Shown: in pieces, positions 6,091-8,745 of the stretch
How positions within the stretch are numbered: position 1 is the first letter of the stretch
Layout: each line of letters begins with the position of its first letter
NCBI GenBank assembly: GCA_900319255.1
Contig: ONNU01000282.1
Location: forward strand, 1 to 8,745
Source of the DNA: an uncultured Eubacteriales bacterium
GTDB taxonomy: Bacteria; Bacillota; Clostridia; Oscillospirales; Acutalibacteraceae
Reading direction: 5' to 3'
DNA: 8,745 nt
Notes under the pieces: generated by a model
Databases searched by the model: none
What the model was told of the DNA's origin: nothing
Seen by the model: the letters and a program-made list of their open reading frames with translations, nothing else
Made by a program: the position numbers and the translations under genes

Positions 6091-6200
6091 AAACCTACCC
6101 ACGTGGGGCGATCCCGGGGGGAGATAAGGAAAGGGGATTTTAAAAGGGGAGAACTTTAATAGGGGCGTTAGCCCACCTCTTATGGGTCTCCTCTTTTGTC
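6091..6200 (+). repeat. Diverged intergenic repeat copy R4
   Basis: A partial relative of R1-R3. It shares GATAAGGAAAGGGGATT (6123-6139) and, like R2, has the extra hairpin block. Here the outer stem is AAAAGGGGAGA (6142-6152) with TCTCCTCTTTT (6187-6197), 11 bp with one G-T pair, and the inner hairpin is GGGC-GTTA-GCCC (6163-6174). The conserved second half (CACCAAAGCAGA onward) is missing. Weak similarity to the R2 left end, including a CCCACGTGGG palindrome (6098-6107), suggests the copy begins near 6091. The left boundary is uncertain. Confidence 0.55.
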
Positions 6201-6440
6201 CGCAGTCAGAAGAAACCAAAAATATAAAGAAAAACTGTAAAATCCGACATGAAAACATTGTCAAAAGAAACAAATTACAAAAAACTGAGATAACCCAAAA
6301 ACACGATTGTACAATAACTCGTCACTAATCTATTATCATAGCCTTATCTAAATATCCTTATAACCATTATTTGGCATTAGCTACAGAGTTTAGATAAATT
6401 TTTCATAGATTATTCATATTTTTTTAATAATTTGTATCTT
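6201..6440. other. AT-rich gap with a distant inverted repeat
   Basis: No gene seen on either strand. The stretch is AT-rich, with many A runs on the left and T runs on the right. The one structure noted is a perfect 9-bp inverted repeat TTATCTAAA (6344-6352) and TTTAGATAA (6389-6397), 36 bases apart and followed by a short T run. It could be a weak terminator, a binding site or chance in AT-rich DNA. Confidence 0.35.
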
Positions 6441-6445
6441 TTCTC

Positions 6446-6474
6446 TTTACATTTTGAATTTCTTGTGATATACT
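6446..6474 (+). promoter_or_regulatory. Sigma-A-type promoter of the phosphoesterase gene
   Basis: TTTACA (6446-6451) and TATACT (6469-6474) are separated by exactly 17 bases, and TG at 6466-6467 gives an extended -10 (TGaTATACT). Each box differs from consensus at one position. Transcription should start near 6481, giving a leader of about 150 bases before the ATG at 6632. This gene therefore has its own promoter, independent of the sheath-tube transcript. Confidence 0.75.
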
Positions 6475-6486
6475 TTATTCGAAATA

Positions 6487-6510
6487 GGTAATATTCACAA
6501 AAATATTACC
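6487..6510 (+). promoter_or_regulatory. Perfect inverted repeat at the start of the leader
   Basis: GGTAATATT (6487-6495), loop CACAAA, AATATTACC (6502-6510): nine perfect base pairs a few bases after the expected transcription start. The position fits an operator bound by a dimeric repressor, or a 5' end hairpin that protects the mRNA. Confidence 0.5.
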
Positions 6511-6533
6511 TCGGGTTCAATATCATTATAAAA

Positions 6534-6604
6534 AGCCGGGAAAGGATCAGCTATGCTTTGAGCTGATATTCTCGTAATTGTGAGCTTTCTGATCTGTTCC
6601 GGCT
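6534..6604 (+). promoter_or_regulatory. Structured leader RNA with alternative pairings
   Basis: A closing stem AGCCGG (6534-6539) with CCGGCT (6599-6604) encloses about 60 bases. Inside, ATCAGCT (6546-6552) pairs with AGCTGAT (6561-6567) as a local hairpin. The overlapping GATCAG (6545-6550) can instead pair with CTGATC (6589-6594), extending the closing stem. The two pairings exclude each other. TGATC (6590-6594) can also pair with GATCA (6606-6610), next to the ribosome site AGAAAGG (6615-6621). No terminator T tract is present, so any control would be on translation. I do not recognise a known riboswitch class here. Confidence 0.4.
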
Positions 6605-6631
6605 GGATCACACAAGAAAGGATGAAAACAA

Positions 6632-8745
6632 ATGAGATCCAGATTTTTGTCCAGAACCACCGCAGTAGTACTCTCAGCAGCAGTAACAGTACCAATGATG
6701 TGCTCTTCATTCGTAACAACATTCGCTGCATCCGGCTCCACAATTAATTACACGTTCAGCGGAAATTCTTATGATACTGCGGGCTATGCGGAAGGAACCA
6801 TCACATTCACAGCAGAGTCAAGCGGTAAGTATAAGCTTTACTGGGCGGACGATAATAAGGCGCTGGAGAAGTATTATCCCCTTGGTGAATTCAGCCTCAG
6901 CTCCGGCGGCAAGGGTACGGTAAAGATGGGCTATCATACAGCTATACCCGCAAATGCAACAAAGATCATAGCTACCACAGGATCACTCAATGTATCGGAT
7001 GCAGTCTGTGTCTATGACGTACCGGAAGACAAGCGTCTGTCTTCAACAGTAAGCGGCGATCTGCTCTATACCTTCAGTACATATTCCGATATACATCTGG
7101 ATAAGCGCGACGATCCTATCTATTGGAAAAACGCTGAAGGCAATCTGAAAAAAGCTCTTCAGATCAGTACAGACAGGGGCGCTGATTATATAGTTGTTTC
7201 CGGTGACATTCCGACCTGTTCAAAAATTGACAAGGAATGGGATCTTTATCAGAAGGTACTCAGCTCCAGCAATTTTGTCAATCCCGTATGGGAAACAGAC
7301 GGCAACCATGATCTTAAGGTCAATGAGGATGATCCCAGTATTGGTCTGAAAAAATATGTAGAAGCTACCGGAACAGACGGTTCAAAGAGCGGCAAATCAT
7401 ATTACAGTATGATCGAAGAAAAAACAGGCGATATGTTTATCTTCATGACCCTGGAGGAGAGCAAGGATCCCAATAAGAAAGAGGTATTTTCAAATGCTCA
7501 GATATCATGGGCTAAATCGCTTATCCAGCAGAATTATACAAAGAGAAATATCTTCCTTGTAGAGCATGCTCCCATAAGAGGCTTCGGACCCGGTGATGAT
7601 CTCACTAATCCGTACTATGGCGGTCTTATGGAAGATAAATACGGCAATAACGGAGAGTTCAGGAAGATCCTTGAAGATTATCCGAATATAGTATTCCTCT
7701 CAGGTCATACACATTGTGATTTTGAATGTGAATACAACTATTTTGATAATAACGGAAAAGCAGCCAAGATGATACATACTCCGGCTCTTGCAGGTTCTAC
7801 AAAGCCCTCCAGTACGGAGCATAAATGGGATTATAATAACGGCGTAGGCTATCACAGCCAGTGCTATTTTACTCAGGTATTTGAAAATGAGATCATCTTC
7901 AACGGACTGAATGTTACTGATGATCTTATCTATCCCCAGTACAGCTACATCATGGAAGGCTCCCGTACATCATCAACTCCTGTAAATGATCCTCCCGCTG
8001 AAAGACCTCTCAAAGGCAATACTGTAGATATCACCAGCAAGCTTGCAACAGTCAAGGGCACACTTTCAGAAAAATATAAGTTTGCATCCTATGACGCTTA
8101 TCAGGCATTAAAGAAGCTGTATTTTAAATATAAGGGTCAGACAACAGCAGATGAAAGCGTTCTTGATGAATTTGATGAAAAGCTGAATAAGCTGGCATCC
8201 TATTCCGGCGATATCATAGAATACACATATTATGATACATACTATTTTGTAAATAATAAGAACTGGAGCTCAGTTTATGCATATGCATGGGACGGCAGTT
8301 CCAATAACGGCGAATGGCCCGGCGTAAAGCTCAATAAGTGCGGAACAAAGGACGGCAGCGACGTTTATAAGCTTTCCTTTAACAGAAAGGGCGAATATCC
8401 GAACCTTATTTTCAACAGCGGCAGCAATTCAAATCAGACCGTTGATCTGACACTCGGAACATATGAATTCAACGGCTTTTCCATCGCAGGAACCTCCGGC
8501 GGAAAATATACTGTCAATAACTTCAAATACGATGACGGCGGAGACGATCCCGATCCCGATCCTCCGACACCTCCTGTAAATGATGACAGATATGTTCTTC
8601 TCTATTACATTACCGATGAACACGGCTGGTCAGATATGGAGACCTTCCTCCAGCCCGACGGCACAGGAAAATATACACTTACCTATGTTCCCAAGAATGA
8701 CAAGACCTTCAGCTGCAGCATTTATGACAAGACAGAGGGCAAATA
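6632..8745 (+). CDS. Secreted calcineurin-like metallophosphoesterase with starch-binding-like module (partial)
   Basis: The first 704 codons of a gene that continues past the window. It is an exported two-metal phosphoesterase of the calcineurin-like family. A signal peptide covers residues 1-33: basic MRSRFLSR, a hydrophobic stretch, and likely cleavage after FAA. Residues 35-145 look like a beta-rich N-terminal domain. The catalytic domain has all five metal motifs: DIH (D153, H155), GD (G191, D192), GNHD (224-227), H312 in EHAP, and GHTH (358-361). After a helical spacer (about 480-530), a module at about 537-633 (YYFVNNKNW.., AYAWDG, GEWPG) resembles family 26-type starch-binding modules. 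An Asp/Pro-rich linker (about 634-650) leads to a further domain cut by the window edge. ATG 6632 is chosen for its signal peptide and for AGAAAGG ten bases upstream. The substrate is unknown; phosphorylated glycans are one possibility. Confidence 0.88.
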   Translation, partial: MRSRFLSRTTAVVLSAAVTVPMMCSSFVTTFAASGSTINYTFSGNSYDTAGYAEGTITFTAESSGKYKLYWADDNKALEKYYPLGEFSLSSGGKGTVKMGYHTAIPANATKIIATTGSLNVSDAVCVYDVPEDKRLSSTVSGDLLYTFSTYSDIHLDKRDDPIYWKNAEGNLKKALQISTDRGADYIVVSGDIPTCSKIDKEWDLYQKVLSSSNFVNPVWETDGNHDLKVNEDDPSIGLKKYVEATGTDGSKSGKSYYSMIEEKTGDMFIFMTLEESKDPNKKEVFSNAQISWAKSLIQQNYTKRNIFLVEHAPIRGFGPGDDLTNPYYGGLMEDKYGNNGEFRKILEDYPNIVFLSGHTHCDFECEYNYFDNNGKAAKMIHTPALAGSTKPSSTEHKWDYNNGVGYHSQCYFTQVFENEIIFNGLNVTDDLIYPQYSYIMEGSRTSSTPVNDPPAERPLKGNTVDITSKLATVKGTLSEKYKFASYDAYQALKKLYFKYKGQTTADESVLDEFDEKLNKLASYSGDIIEYTYYDTYYFVNNKNWSSVYAYAWDGSSNNGEWPGVKLNKCGTKDGSDVYKLSFNRKGEYPNLIFNSGSNSNQTVDLTLGTYEFNGFSIAGTSGGKYTVNNFKYDDGGDDPDPDPPTPPVNDDRYVLLYYITDEHGWSDMETFLQPDGTGKYTLTYVPKNDKTFSCSIYDKTEGK

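Noticed and set aside
6495..6743. Minus-strand frames across the phosphoesterase promoter and signal peptide
   Set aside because: They overlap the leader RNA and signal peptide on the other strand and have no supporting features.
6622..6748. Alternative ATG at 6622 in another frame
   Set aside because: It lies directly against the AGAAAGG with no spacing, and its frame stops after about 41 codons. The ATG at 6632 has good spacing and a signal peptide.

Overview
The window looks like chromosomal DNA from a gut or rumen Firmicute, most likely Ruminococcus or a close relative in the Oscillospiraceae. The grounds are strong AGGAGG-type ribosome sites, moderate GC in genes with AT-rich gaps, and a secreted enzyme with a starch-binding-like module. 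The genus is an inference; no taxonomic marker is present. All supported genes lie on the + strand.

Region 1 (1-553) has no convincing gene. It holds two tandem-oriented copies of an intergenic repeat, R1 and R2. Region 2 (554-3361) is a two-gene transcript: a 639-residue AAA+ ATPase of the type found with extracellular contractile injection systems (eCIS; Afp15/PVC15-like), then a 252-residue protein I do not recognise, closed by an intrinsic terminator. Region 3 (3362-3758) holds a third repeat copy (R3), a promoter area with an iterated AGTTAT motif, and a long structured leader. Region 4 (3759-5986) carries a contractile tail sheath gene and a tail tube gene (T4 gp19-like), closed by two consecutive hairpin terminators. 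Region 5 (5987-6631) contains a diverged repeat copy (R4), an AT-rich stretch, a near-consensus promoter and a leader RNA with mutually exclusive pairings. Region 6 (6632 to the window end) is the 5' part of a secreted calcineurin-like metallophosphoesterase with a carbohydrate-binding module; it runs off the edge.

The ATPase, sheath and tube together indicate a contractile injection system (phage-tail-like nanomachine) rather than a complete phage: the tube and sheath form the injection barrel, and the ATPase is the eCIS-associated type. The layout is unusual. The ATPase comes first, the sheath-tube pair is its own terminated transcript, and no baseplate, spike, cap or second tube gene follows. 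Those parts must lie outside the window (perhaps upstream of position 1), lie elsewhere in the genome, or be absent. The related repeats sit at the block borders: before the ATPase, between the two transcripts, and after the tube. The phosphoesterase has its own promoter and looks unrelated to the injection system.
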